64,000 bases of DNA from Eunapius fragilis (GCA_963681505.1 OY811979.1:4758473-4822472), one strand, 5' to 3'; counted from the stretch's first letter, positions 55,901 to 64,000 are shown. Made by a program: numbers and translations. Notes: generated by a model from the letters alone, not told the origin.

Positions 55901-56186
55901 ATTTATAGATTAGTTTAGGTACTCCATTAAAATAATGATCGCATTATTAGTAACGCTTAGCAACCTTTCTCTCTTACGATGTACTGCAGCCAGACACAAG
56001 CAGTACTCCAGAGAATGGCGAGGACCTAAATAGCTTTGTCAGTTCCGTGCGATGGAGAAAGGTATGTTTTTTCCCCTAAAATTAAATATTGCTTAGAATG
56101 CTTTTCCCTCTCCCTCCATTTTCCAGGACTCCAATATAGTCCTAGCTGCAAACAGCCAAGGAGTAATCAAGGTGCACATTAATTGA
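40941..56186 (+). CDS. COP1: E3 ubiquitin-protein ligase COP1, complete, 18 exons
   Basis: RING-coiled coil-WD40 ubiquitin ligase; in animals COP1 targets transcription factors such as c-Jun/ETS for degradation, in nucleus and cytoplasm. Exons: 40941-41038, 41460-41519, 41737-41834, 41901-41959, 42014-42065, 42122-42177, 44090-44146, 44223-44282, 44335-44895, 45022-45107, 45226-45334, 45396-45477, 45555-45671, 45839-45956, 46016-46137, 55447-55535, 55990-56061, 56127-56186. All introns are GT-AG and the phases close to 1956 nt (651 aa). A C3HC4 RING uses Cys33, 36, 48, His50, Cys53, 56, 67, 70 ([20 protein letters not shown]), after a basic EKKRKR. WD40 diagnostics: [41 protein letters not shown]-like [54 protein letters not shown]. 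Human and plant COP1 are about 731 and 675 aa. Exon 9 is long and could hide an in-frame intron. Intron 15 is 9.3 kb and full of transposons. Confidence 0.95.
41625..41710. repeat. TG-rich microsatellite in COP1 intron 2
   Basis: gtgtgtatgtg / gtgcatgtgtg repeats lie between exons 2 and 3; frames through it are artefacts. Confidence 0.8.
42178..44089. other. COP1 intron 6 (1.9 kb): repeats, possible LTR-like piece
   Basis: Contains an AT-rich part, a perfect palindrome accagagataatgta... at 42982-43011, a TATA-like cctatataaaagcac at about 42817, and a dispersed repeat at 43595-44012 (see separately). The segment about 42660-43440 has short direct and inverted word pairs (gtcgcggttca / gccgcgacttgaac) and could be a decayed LTR or TIR element. 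No coding sequence was recognised. Confidence 0.5.
43595..44012 (+). repeat. Dispersed repeat copy in COP1 intron 6
   Basis: About 420 bp matches 56345-56784 in inverted orientation (for example gtgggtgtatctcactaacc, gggctttcaaatcgcactt-type block, catagaaaatgtattgacgc-type block). It has no coding content or clear terminal repeats. Confidence 0.75.
46138..46686. other. Start of COP1 intron 15; no gene seen
   Basis: Begins with the donor GTGAGT. The stretch to 46686 is non-coding with no recognisable repeat partner in the window. Confidence 0.4.
46687..47995 (+). pseudogene. Transposon gene resembling the RAG1 N-terminal region (N-RAG-TP-like)
   Basis: Exon 1 (about 46705-47011) has [14 protein letters not shown], then [20 protein letters not shown] and FCRPCYQSM, ending [10 protein letters not shown]. 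The C..C, F.IDV..D...HP..FC..C and W..H...C series is the zinc-binding N-terminal region known from vertebrate RAG1. After an intron with phase kept (acceptor ATGCAG at about 47082), exon 2 carries a RING-like block: [50 protein letters not shown]. This is again the order seen in RAG1 (RING, then L..LL..L.VKC). Farther on, about 47790-47990, come [15 protein letters not shown] and, one frame away, [20 protein letters not shown], a motif I associate with the C-terminus of transposon proteins. That frame break, plus the absence of a RAG1 catalytic core, marks it as a relic. RAG1-N-like transposons have been described from a mollusc (N-RAG-TP); the link here is by pattern only. Confidence 0.6.
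47980..48115 (-). pseudogene. Fibronectin-III half-domain exon
   Basis: The minus frame reads [19 protein letters not shown], then [19 protein letters not shown], the first strands of an FN3 domain, and runs into a good donor (GCAGCT|GTAAGTC) at 47980. No partner exon is seen in this intron. It resembles the receptor exons at 23.4-25.8 kb in style, so it is probably a displaced exon copy. Confidence 0.65.
48116..48519. other. No gene seen
   Basis: Non-coding stretch in COP1 intron 15 between the FN3 exon and the Ngaro-like element. Confidence 0.35.
48520..48650 (+). repeat. Split direct repeat A1
   Basis: tttaagatagttaaacgctg to cgtgcattgactctttcttt; matches A2 at 51599-51729 in direct orientation at roughly 85-90% by eye, including ggctacatatgggctggagc. 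Confidence 0.85.
48957..49430 (+). pseudogene. Ngaro-like gag fragment
   Basis: A frame from ATG 48957 reads [73 protein letters not shown]. It then shifts frame near 49310, after which [20 protein letters not shown] and [13 protein letters not shown] continue in another frame. This [IL]P..LVKRI...F.DM.ELLPD.W pattern is typical of the first ORF of DIRS/Ngaro-like elements. The C-terminal zinc knuckle of gag is missing, as the sequence passes straight into the reverse transcriptase. Confidence 0.75.
49430..50520 (+). pseudogene. Ngaro-like reverse transcriptase, frameshifted
   Basis: Blocks in order, in changing frames: [100 protein letters not shown], the catalytic [11 protein letters not shown] near 50060, then [20 protein letters not shown] (thumb). 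Frame changes occur near 49550, 49855 and 50150. Motif order and the LITDLS, LPFGLRSAPxIFN and YLDDF signatures are those of DIRS-group RTs. Confidence 0.85.
50495..50990 (+). pseudogene. Ngaro-like RNase H
   Basis: [14 protein letters not shown] (first Asp), [13 protein letters not shown] (second site, here Asp where Glu is usual), [14 protein letters not shown] (third Asp) and [10 protein letters not shown] (fourth) follow the RT in one frame. The layout is normal for DIRS-group elements; the Glu-to-Asp change at the second site is the only visible departure. Confidence 0.75.
51035..51553 (+). pseudogene. Tyrosine recombinase, N-terminal part only
   Basis: One frame of 172 residues: [53 protein letters not shown], then [12 protein letters not shown] and [14 protein letters not shown]. 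This is the SAM-like core-binding domain and the beginning of the catalytic domain (the R of FRLGEL in place of the usual R.GEL site). The frame ends at LKRSN, before the His-x-x-Arg and Tyr of the active site, so it is truncated by the B1 repeat. Confidence 0.8.
51546..51594 (+). repeat. Split direct repeat B1
   Basis: caaactagcagcgctggtct to acagcatggaggttaaatt; repeated as B2 at 51873-51920. Confidence 0.8.
51599..51729 (+). repeat. Split direct repeat A2
   Basis: tttaaggtagttaaacgcgg to cgtgcattgacactttcttt; partner of A1 at 48520-48650, lying between B1 and B2 as expected for Ngaro. Confidence 0.85.
51873..51920 (+). repeat. Split direct repeat B2
   Basis: caaactagcagggctggtct to acagcatggaggttaattt; marks the 3' end of the element. 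Confidence 0.8.
52337..53470. repeat. 1.13-kb palindrome inside the hAT gene (family A relative)
   Basis: Left end gggtcattccattataagtg; right end is the reverse complement finishing ggaatgaccc. The inverted arms extend about 450 bp (matching blocks gtttgtctttgggtgaatgt, gagatggtttccggatcgat and others) around a centre near 52870. The terminal gggtcattcca is shared with the palindromes at 2908-4124 and 7036-8486, so they probably form one superfamily. Confidence 0.85.
54179..54420 (+). repeat. Short tandem duplication within the hAT gene
   Basis: atgatgctgcaatagggtcc to gaagtgagccgacagtagta at 54185-54285 is repeated at 54314-54412 with a few changes; the piece encodes [19 protein letters not shown] twice. 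Confidence 0.9.
55541..55910 (+). repeat. Minisatellite, 46/47-bp unit, 8 copies, COP1 intron 16
   Basis: cacatactcctgagaaggtg, tactaggcaattatagaggg recurs at 55551, 55597, 55644, 55690, 55737, 55784, 55830 and 55877. The alternating 46 and 47 spacing reflects gaaggtgt versus gaagggtgt units. It begins just inside the exon 16 donor. Confidence 0.95.
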
Positions 56187-56344
56187 TAATGGTACACTTG
56201 GTAGTCCTTTTATGTCTCTCCTTTCTCCATATAAGGTGTTGGAGATGTGTTGAACTGATCTACCATTTGCTGCCATTGCCCCAAGTTCACCAAACCAATG
56301 TACATGTGATGTATTATATACTTGTAAAAAAAAAGCACCCCATG

Positions 56345-56784
56345 TATCGCATATCGAGAAATTGGCGGTCAAAAGGATAACGCGGTATTCGGTCATTGCA
56401 TAATTCAATGTCCATAGAGAATGTATCGACGCATTCAGTAAACTGCAGCTTACTGCAGAACAAAACCAAATATTGACTAGGTGCTCTTGGATTTGCAATG
56501 TGGGGACTATTTTGCCTAGATTTTCACACCTTAGGTACTTATATCCACACTTCTACATTAATTATGCAAGGTTTCTCATGTTTATCTCATTTCATTATTC
56601 AGTCATCAATAGTTTCCCAACCAAAAGATATTTTCCTTAGTTGATAACGGATATCGATTATATAAGAGTAGTCAGCGCACTTATTTATTCATCATTTTTC
56701 AAAGTTTAGGGCTTTCAAATCGCACTTTCCCTTGATTGGTTAGTGAGATACACCCCACATACACGTAACACCCTCATCACGTGC
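56345..56784 (-). repeat. Dispersed repeat copy just downstream of COP1
   Basis: Inverted relative of 43595-44012. It starts about 160 bp after the COP1 stop and may overlap the 3' UTR. Confidence 0.75.
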
Positions 56785-56791
56785 AGCCACT

Positions 56792-56930
56792 TAGGCCGTG
56801 TGTTGGCCTGTTAGATGGTCGTGTGTTGGCTTGTTAGATGGCCGCGTGTTGACCGCTTAGATGGCCGCGTGTTGCCCGCTTAGATGGCTGCGTGTTGACC
56901 GGTTAGATGGCCGTGTATTGACCAAAACTC
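56792..56930. repeat. Minisatellite, 24-bp unit, about 5-6 copies
   Basis: ttagatggccgcgtgttgac plus cgct is repeated with changes (gcctg, gcttg, gcccg). The frame on the minus strand that reads through it is not convincing. Confidence 0.9.
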
Positions 56931-57300
56931 GGGATAGCCGCGACCTTCATGCCACCATAGATGGTAGGAGCGGGTAGAGCGCCTGAGCTGGGGTCGAGGT
57001 GGAATAGCTTCAAGGTCAGCGCTTCTACCCTGGGTTCAGGTTTTTGCTCAACTTCTTCCATGGGAGGGGCTGGTGCAGGGGGCAACCCGACTTTTCCGTC
57101 CGGTGTCACAGCATAGTTTATCATAGATTATTTAGACAAATAATCTATGAGTTTATCCGCCGGATATATTAACCGGATAGATAATTTGTACTAGGATATT
57201 TTATCCGGTAGGATAATTAAATCCGGTATACTTTAACCTACGTTAAGATATTTTATCAGCCAGCTGCGTGGAAGTACTTTGTAGTGGCTCCTTTAGCAAA
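56931..57300. other. No certain gene; GGATA-word cluster
   Basis: A minus-strand frame (56903-57124) begins MINYAVTPDGKVGLPPAPAP and is proline-rich but runs into the minisatellite; no domain seen. 57130-57235 is rich in ccggatatatt / aggatattttatccgg / ggataattaaatccgg words that can pair with each other. Confidence 0.35.
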
Positions 57301-57309
57301 TGAGCATCT

Positions 57310-57730
57310 GTAAAGTCACAGAGTAGCGCTACAAAATTTTGCCCGACTACTTAACTTCAAAGAGCAAAGGAAATTGCGCTTATCTATCTGGATTTACTGC
57401 GAACGAAAAGCAAAGATACGCCAACAAGCTACTCTGTTTGAAGTGCGAGATGGGCTGCTTTTCTACAAAGCGGAGGATGTATGTGGAAACTTCTGTTTGA
57501 AGCGGGTTATTTCAAAAGAGGAAGAAAAGGTTAGGATTATCCGTGCTTGCCATGATGGTGTTGATGGATGCCACTATGGTAGTGACAAAATACGCTCGAA
57601 GGTAAGAGATTTGGCACGGCTTGTATTATTTGTGTTTATCGCTTGCATCATAGATCAATGAAGCATACTGGTGGAAAGGAATGAACAAAGACATAGAAGT
57701 ATATTGCAGACAGTGTGATATATAGAATAT
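57310..57730 (+). pseudogene. Integrase zinc-finger (H2C2) fragment in two exons
   Basis: Exon about 57340-57601 reads LFEVRDGLLFYKAEDVCGNF, then RIIRACHDGVDGCHYGSDKI. A GTAAGA...CATAG intron (57602-57651) leads to INEAYWWKGMNKDIEVYCRQ and CD before a stop. H...H...C..C with YWW.GM..D...Y is the integrase H2C2 zinc-binding domain of Ty3/Gypsy-type or gypsy-derived (GIN-like) proteins. The presence of an intron favours a gypsy-derived host-type gene over an intact retroelement. No catalytic core follows. Confidence 0.7.
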
Positions 57731-57752
57731 AAGATGATAAAAATAACTTGAG

Positions 57753-58000
57753 ACAGTGTCCAGCAGAATCACCCTTCAGGCTAGTTTTTCAAGTTTTCAA
57801 ATTTTTGGATTTTCCTTGAACACCCATGAGCTTCTGTCAAATGGTCCTTACGCGTCCTAAATCGGACCATCCATCACAAAGTTATTAGGCACTGAATTTA
57901 TAATTAGCCATACATTTCAATGCGAGCGTTATTTTTCTTTTGCTTGTTCTGGAAATTTTGAAAAAGTGCCATAAGGGTGATTTAGCAGGACACTGTCCCA
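57753..58000. repeat. MITE family C, copy 1 (about 248 bp)
   Basis: Ends gacagtgtccagcagaatca and tgatttagcaggacactgtc are inverted. The body matches 59622-59850 (ttattaggcactgaatttat block). Confidence 0.85.
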
Positions 58001-58097
58001 CTTCTTGTATTTTTTTTATCTCACATGCAGGATTAAATATCCTAGCGCATATTATCCTCAGGATAAAGTATCCCTAGGACATATTATCCCTTAGTGG

Positions 58098-58366
58098 ACA
58101 AGTGATAAAAACATTCTCTATGCGAGAAGGTTGGTGGTATGTAGGAATCGAAGGCGATGGTGGCGTAAAAAGCAAGGGAACAAGGCTTCTGATTGAAAAG
58201 GAAAAATGAAATAGACCTGTATTAGCAGCATGTGGTCATGTTTAACTGTGTGTGCTATTTCATTTTTCCTTTTCAATCAGAAGCCTTGTTCCCTTGCTTT
58301 TTACACCACCATCGCCTTTGATTCCTATATACCACCAACCTTCTCGCATAGAGAATGCTTGTTTCC
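58098..58366. repeat. Foldback family B, full copy (about 268 bp)
   Basis: Arms cattctctatgcgagaaggt, aagggaacaaggcttctgat and their reverse complements surround a short loop near 58225. Same family as 27487-27750. Confidence 0.9.
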
Positions 58367-58540
58367 TAATTTTTTTTGTAGTATTATTGTATTTAGTTCT
58401 TGAAACTTATAGACCTAGGTAGCAAGAACGTCAAATGACAGTTTTATTTTAGAATCTCGTGGCCATGCAATTTGTAGGTGTGGGTGTGCCATTAAAACAT
58501 TTAATTTTTTGCAATACATGTACACTTCATTTATTGTTTA

Positions 58541-58915
58541 TCACACATTTATAAAATGTTTGTTTAGGCGCCTGGCCACGCCTCTTCCCCCGCCCCCGTC
58601 TTCCTCGTGGAGGGTCCTGGGTCCGGGGGGAAAGGGTCCAGGAGCGTGTCCTGGTCCAGGATACACAGCAGTATATCCTGGTCCTGGACCTGGACGTGGC
58701 GGAGCGACTCCAGGACCTGCAGGGGCCTGGACTCCTCCTGGACATGGCGGAGTGACTGCAGGACCTGCAGGGGGCTGGAGTCCTGGACGTGGTGGAGTGA
58801 TTCCAAGCTCATAGGGGCGACGAGCCTGTGGAGGTGATGGTGGCGATGGCTCAGGAGCGGTTGGGAACACGGCAGCCATGGCTCGCATCATATCATCGTC
58901 ATCACTGTCGGACAT
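58541..58915 (-). CDS. Proline/glycine-rich acidic-start protein, hypothetical first exon
   Basis: The minus frame starts MSDSDDDDMMRAMAAVFPTA and continues with repeated PPRPGLQPPAGPAVTPP-like units, then GPGPGYTAVYPGPG, and ends in HEEDGGGGRGVARRLNKHF with a stop; 124 aa in all. The acidic start and the downstream CAAACA... with no good donor leave it unclear whether this is a whole small protein or exon 1. The repeat units (about 30 bp) give the other frames artefactual length. No signal peptide. Function unknown. Confidence 0.45.
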   Translation of the reverse strand: MSDSDDDDMMRAMAAVFPTAPEPSPPSPPQARRPYELGITPPRPGLQPPAGPAVTPPCPGGVQAPAGPGVAPPRPGPGPGYTAVYPGPGHAPGPFPPGPRTLHEEDGGGGRGVARRLNKHFINV

Positions 58916-58925
58916 CTATCCATAA

Positions 58926-59620
58926 CACAAATCAATTAAACTATGGCATCAAATACACCATGTCTTTTTATACCTTGCTCAAGGTAATAAACGATGATAC
59001 GAATGAGCAAGCAAATATTGCGTATATATATGCGAAAAATGGGGGAGGGGTGATTTAGTGATACATGCAAGGGTTCTGAAGGTCATGGGAAGGCCTGCCT
59101 CCATCCATTGTAAACACTGTAAGATGCAGATTATTAACAGATACCTGCACTGGGAAGGACTGCCTCCTTGTAAGTTTTTACTGCCAATTATAAGTTTAAG
59201 GACTGCCTCCTTAGTACGGGTGTACACCATATATGGTCTACCTAGGTGTGATACAAGTAGTGATTATGGATTATGAACCTTAGAACTATGTCTGATGCAT
59301 GTAGCTTCAAGTGGATGCCATGGGAGCATGCAGGTCCCCCATATATCTCTGTTTGGTTTATGAGATACATGTATTATCCACGTACACTCAAAGGTGGGGT
59401 TGTCATTCAGAGCCCCAGCTCACTCATTATCCATGCAGCTTTTGACGCATGTTTTTGTCATCAACAGAAAGAAAATTATATGCACACAATGCAGGGTGTA
59501 CAATATATGATCCTACTTAAATTGGAAAGCATGTCTGTGTTAATTGATCTTATGGCAAACAGACATACATGTTGATCTAGAAGTTCTTTGTATAGCAGAG
59601 AGCGGTAGTTCTATCTCATA
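58926..59620. repeat. Segmental repeat, copy 1
   Basis: Blocks ggaaggcctgcctccatcca, gggaaggactgcctccttgt and ggtcccccatatatctctgt recur in the same order at 59963-60560. Confidence 0.75.
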
Positions 59621-59621
59621 T

Positions 59622-59850
59622 GGGACAGTGTCCAGCAAAATCACCCTTCTGGATAGTTTTTCAAGTTCTCAAATTTTTTCATTTCCCATAAGAGCTTCTA
59701 TCTAATGGTCTTTACACATCCTAAATTGGACTATCCATCATAAAGTTATTAGGCACTGAATTTATAATTAGCCATATATTTCAATGTGGGAGGTACTTTT
59801 CTTTTGCTTGTCCTGGAAAGTTTGATAAAGTATCATCGGGGTGACACTGT
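59622..59850. repeat. MITE family C, copy 2 (about 229 bp)
   Basis: gggacagtgtccagcaaaat at the left and ggggtgacactgttcc at the right; about 80% like 57753-58000 by eye. It sits between the two copies of the segmental repeat. Confidence 0.8.
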
Positions 59851-59962
59851 TCCATATACAATTCACCCTGACCTCATTTAAAAAGGCTGACCAAATTCTG
59901 GATCACGTTTTGATTTTCATTAATGATTCCCTCCATGATGCATTGACCTTATTACTAACATG

Positions 59963-60560
59963 CACAAATCAAAGCAAATCCTTAAATTCAAATATTGCAT
60001 ATCTTTTTATGCCTTGTTCTCGAGGTAATACACAGTATGAGAAAGCATATAAATATGGGGGGGGGGGGGGGGGGGGGGGTGGTGGTTTAGTGATTCTGAA
60101 GGTCATGTGAAGGCCTGCCTCCTTTCTTGAGTGCTAAAATGTGTATTGCTGCTATGCATTCTAAACACTGTAAGATGTAGATCATTAATCAGATACCCTG
60201 CCCTGGGAAGGACTGCCTCCTTGTTAGTTTTTACTGCCTAACACATAGGAATCAGCCAATTATCATTGAAAGGACTACTTCTGTATGGGTGCACAACATA
60301 TGTTCTACCTAGGTGTGATAAAAGAATGCCATAATAGTATAGTTACAAGTCTGCTGATCATGAACTATGAACTATTTGCCATGGGAGCAGGTCCCCCATA
60401 TATCTCTGTTTGGTTTATGAGATATATGTATTATCCACTCAAAGGTGGGGGTGTCATGAGCCCCAGCTCACTCATTGTAGCCTGCTTTAGACACGTACCA
60501 AACATATTTTCATCATAGAACAGAACCTTGGACATTTACATGCATGCAATGTTGTATAAC
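59963..60560. repeat. Segmental repeat, copy 2, with poly-G tract
   Basis: Second copy of 58926-59620. The ggggaggggtg of copy 1 is expanded here to a G run at about 60058-60079. Confidence 0.75.
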
Positions 60561-60950
60561 TTCAGCTGGGCCAATGTTTTATATGGATTGTGCAGGAGAC
60601 AATCCCTCAGTACTGGTGCTATGCACAATGATTAATTTCTCTAGTCACTTGCAATAAAAAAAATCCTTTGTCTTTCACAAATACACAATACACTGATATA
60701 GAACATGGGCTGTGTGTTAACAGCCTTGGTCTGCTTGTTGTAGCTTGACCAGTCTACTCAGACAAATATAGACGAAGGACATCAGTGTTTTTATTTGAGC
60801 ATTGTGACCATCAACATTTGTAATCAATGTGCATACCCTCCACACCTACCCACCAGTAATAGGGACTGTCCGCATTGCACGGACCAAATATAATAACACT
60901 GTGCCTTAGCATGTCATTGGGGAATCTAATCATGCATAATTTATTCCATC
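60561..60950. other. No gene seen
   Basis: Non-coding up to the microsatellite. Confidence 0.35.
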
Positions 60951-60952
60951 TG

Positions 60953-61294
60953 AGAAGAAGAAGAAGAAGAAGAAGAAGAAGAAGAAGAAGAAGAAGAAGA
61001 AGAAGAAGAAGAAGAAGAAGAAGAAGAAGAAGAAGAAGGAGGAGGAGGAGGAGGAGGAGGAGGAGGAGGAGGAGGAGGAGGAGGAGGAGGAGGAGGAGGA
61101 GGAGGAGGAGGAGGAGGAGGAGGAGGAGGAGGAGAAGGAGAAGGAGAAGGAGAAGGAGGAGGAGGAGGAGGAGGAGGAGGAGGAGGAGGAGAAGGAGAAG
61201 GAGGAGAGGAAGGGGAAGGGGAAGGGGAAGGGGAAGGGGAATGGGAATGGGAATGGGAATGGGAATGGGAATAAGAATAAGAATAAGAATAAGA
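60953..61294. repeat. Compound purine microsatellite (GAA, GGA, GGAA, GGGAA, GGGAAT, AATAAG)
   Basis: About 340 bp of nearly pure purine on the plus strand, passing in steps from (aag)n to (gga)n, back through (gaagga)n, then (ggggaa)n, (gggaat)n and (aataag)n. The Arg-rich frame over it is an artefact. Confidence 0.95.
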
Positions 61295-61299
61295 AGCCG

Positions 61300-62055
61300 A
61301 CGGAGGAGAAATTTTAGGTGGGACTGGGTACGGACGATGGGGACGAGTATTTTTGTTCTCTAAAAGTACACCGTCTTATGACACAGATACAACGCAGAAA
61401 TATTATCCTTTTTGATATCGCTCGATTGCCACTAAGAGCGAAATGACCCGATTCTTAAATGTCCCGCTAGACGTGAGTGACGTTTTTATAATGACATTCA
61501 TGATACTGTAGGATTCTTATATGGAATAGGTTCCGATTAATTACACTGGGGTAGGATAATGTATACTGGGATAGATTATCCGCCCGGATGAATTGTACTA
61601 GCACATATAATCCTCCCGGATGAAATGTACGGGGATAAATTGTACCGTCATTGTGACTACAGGTGGCAGCGTCCCAACTTGAACGAATAGCCAGTTTCCG
61701 TTTCCACGCCTGCCATCCGAGATTTAACATGGTCGACATGGTAGCGGGTCTCTGTGCCGTCCTCCAAGGCTACCATTTAACAGTTACCGGACCAAACACT
61801 GATGTAACTGTTCCTGGCAACCATTTTGGGTTCACTCTGTGATTCCGGGCCCCCACTCTGAATGACCGCAGGCTAGCATTCGCATCATGCTTTATCTTTT
61901 GCCTTTCTTGATTCTGTCTCACATGCTCTCCAATGAGGGAATGATGAGGTCCAGGTGTGACCGCGGCTTCTGCCCCAACAACAGCTCAGCATACTCTGCT
62001 GCATATACTCTGAAGTAATTCAAATGCATGAGGTGGAAAAATGGCACAAGTCAAT
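61300..62055. other. No certain gene; second GGATA-word cluster
   Basis: 61545-61650 repeats ggataatgtatactgggata / gattatccgcccggatgaa words like those at 57130-57235 and 58035-58095. A minus-strand 90-residue frame (61467-61739) has no recognisable domain. Confidence 0.35.
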
Positions 62056-62059
62056 AAAG

Positions 62060-62744
62060 ATAACACTAACCATTAAAATTTTCGTCGTATTCAGCAGCAC
62101 CACGCATAGGTTCCATTACAGATAATGCAAGGTGAACATCCAAAAGAACAGGATGCGATGGTAGGTATATATCGCGTTGGCGCTTGTTGTGGTAGCCATA
62201 GCAATTAACCATCATGTTCTTGGTATGCAATATCAATAGCAACAACAATATAATGATTCATATTTGATTGCCATTTCACCAGCATCAAATGCATTATGCA
62301 AATTAGGACCTTAGAGTAATCCATTCCTCACGTCATTAATAGTGTTGGGTAAGGAGTATATTAAATTTTTGATAGATTGTGGGAGACTGTCCTCATTATT
62401 CCAATGAGCTATGGCAACAATATGACATGCTTGTGAGTGTTTAGGATCTCCAGTAATCACACAGGCACTGTGATCTTTTGTATGAATTTGTTCGTGAAGG
62501 ACTTTGAGCTGGTCTTTCAAATGGACTTTGACGTCGTCTGGGTATGATTCTAATTTCTTTATATTCGTCCAAGACACAAATTTGTTGAGAAGTTCTTTGT
62601 TTTGCAATGATAGTATGCATTCCATGCAGGTAATAAAAGTGAATTGAAGTCAATATCATCAGTGTCTTTCTGCTTAATGTCATAGTCTTTGATGTCAAAG
62701 TGACTACAAACATAAGTCATAAACAAATATACTCGACCCCACAT
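62060..62744 (-). pseudogene. HNH-type nuclease-like gene, with stop codons
   Basis: The minus frame at about 62625-62311 reads LKVLHEQIHTKDHSACVITG, DPKHSQACHIVAIAHWNNE, then INDVRNGLL and a stop. After the stop the same frame continues GPNLHNAFDAGEMAI. A further piece at 62200-62068 reads PSHPVLLDVHLALSVMEPMR and GAAEYDENF. CVITG...ACHIV(P)..., (D)DVRNGLLL...HxxFD and P.LL..H...AV...MRGA.E are the successive motifs of an HNH_2-type domain family known mostly from fungal predicted proteins. The stop inside NGLL*G and loss of frame between the pieces suggest a relic. DNA cleavage is only inferred from the family. Confidence 0.6.
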
Positions 62745-62749
62745 TCGAC

Positions 62750-63140
62750 CATTGAAATGGCATTTAAACTAGAAAAAAGTCGCCGTTTCGTCGTCACCGT
62801 TGAAAAAAAGAATGGTAGGATTTCCTGAACATAAATAGATGATAAAGGCATCAATATTATAAAAAAGATCACAGGCATAAATAAGCTATGGTGATGGTTA
62901 TGACATAATAATGAAGATGAGAGGGGGATAGTGTAATGTATGGGCACGCAATTAATGAAGTACGATCGTGTGTGGAAATGATCACAATGATAAGCTGCTC
63001 TTGCCTAATTTGCCTTACTTTTATAGATGATGTAGTTTTACATTGTATTTTTTAATTTTTAAAAATATATATATATATGCTATTTTTAGCTGTCATTTCA
63101 TTTAAATTTTAATAACTTTAAAGTCGGTTTAATATGTGAT
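62750..63140. other. No gene seen
   Basis: AT-rich, includes a (ta)n tract at about 63066-63078. Confidence 0.4.
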
Positions 63141-63141
63141 T

Positions 63142-64000
<859 letters not shown>

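Noticed and set aside
58509-58837. Plus-strand Gly/Pro-rich frames over 58509-58814
   Set aside because: Antisense shadows of the minus-strand proline-rich frame with its internal repeats; the minus frame has the better start and composition.
60875-61363. Arg-rich 162-residue frame
   Set aside because: Reads through the purine microsatellite; no start context or other evidence of coding.
61467-61739. 90-residue minus frame beginning MSTMLNLGWQAWKRK
   Set aside because: No domain and it covers the GGATA-word cluster; probably chance.

Overview
The window looks like invertebrate metazoan nuclear DNA, most likely a sponge (demosponge), though a cnidarian or another early animal is not excluded. 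The evidence is AT-rich DNA, many very short GT-AG introns (about 50-120 bp), animal-type genes (COP1, TRAF/MATH, BEN, ABCA, Ig/FN3 cell-surface exons), no bacterial-type operons, and a very high load of eukaryotic transposable elements, foldback elements and satellites. The taxon is an inference from gene style, not proven.

Layout. 1-2445 is the 3' part of a frameshifted Ty3/Gypsy element with its 3' LTR, inserted in a RecQ-like helicase fragment (2446-2915, minus). 2.9-8.9 kb holds two copies of a kilobase-scale palindromic repeat, smaller foldback elements and an 820-bp tandem duplication carrying a small two-exon gene piece twice. 9-16 kb is repeat-rich with TIR elements and decayed hAT and DDE transposase pieces. 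16.38-17.97 kb is one intact 527-aa reading frame that looks like a Crinkler/RHS-type P-loop protein. 19.5-21.7 kb carries a P-element-like transposase (minus) facing an unrecognised 273-aa frame (plus). 23.4-25.8 kb has Ig/FN3 receptor exons. 26.1-27.3 kb is a decayed CACTA/Tnp2-like transposase. 28.1-28.7 kb is a TA-flanked TIR element containing a RecQ-helicase 5' piece. 29.4-30.8 kb is an intact six-exon gene of unknown function (311 aa). 32.5-33.2 kb is an ABCA transporter pseudogene.

33.5-40.7 kb is the most striking structure. A TRAF-type MATH domain gene on the minus strand is cut in two by a 6.4-kb insertion (33700-40137). The insertion has short inverted ends, two different tandem-repeat arrays as arms (165-bp and 71-bp units, the latter with an 843-bp higher-order repeat), and a decayed BEN-domain gene in the middle.

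40.9-56.2 kb is a complete 18-exon gene for the E3 ubiquitin ligase COP1 (RING, coiled coil, WD40; 651 aa; every intron phase fits). Its 9.3-kb intron 15 holds a RAG1-N-terminus-like transposon gene, an FN3 exon, a DIRS/Ngaro-type tyrosine-recombinase retroelement with split direct repeats, and a hAT transposase itself split by a 1.1-kb palindrome. 56.2-64 kb is repeats, an integrase zinc-finger exon, a proline-rich first exon, an HNH-type pseudogene, and a tetranucleotide array running off the window end.

The genes do not form a pathway. The picture is a few host genes (COP1, the 311-aa gene, perhaps the Crinkler-like gene) in a sea of mobile DNA that has repeatedly broken other host genes. 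All calls are by eye from translated sequence; no database search was run.
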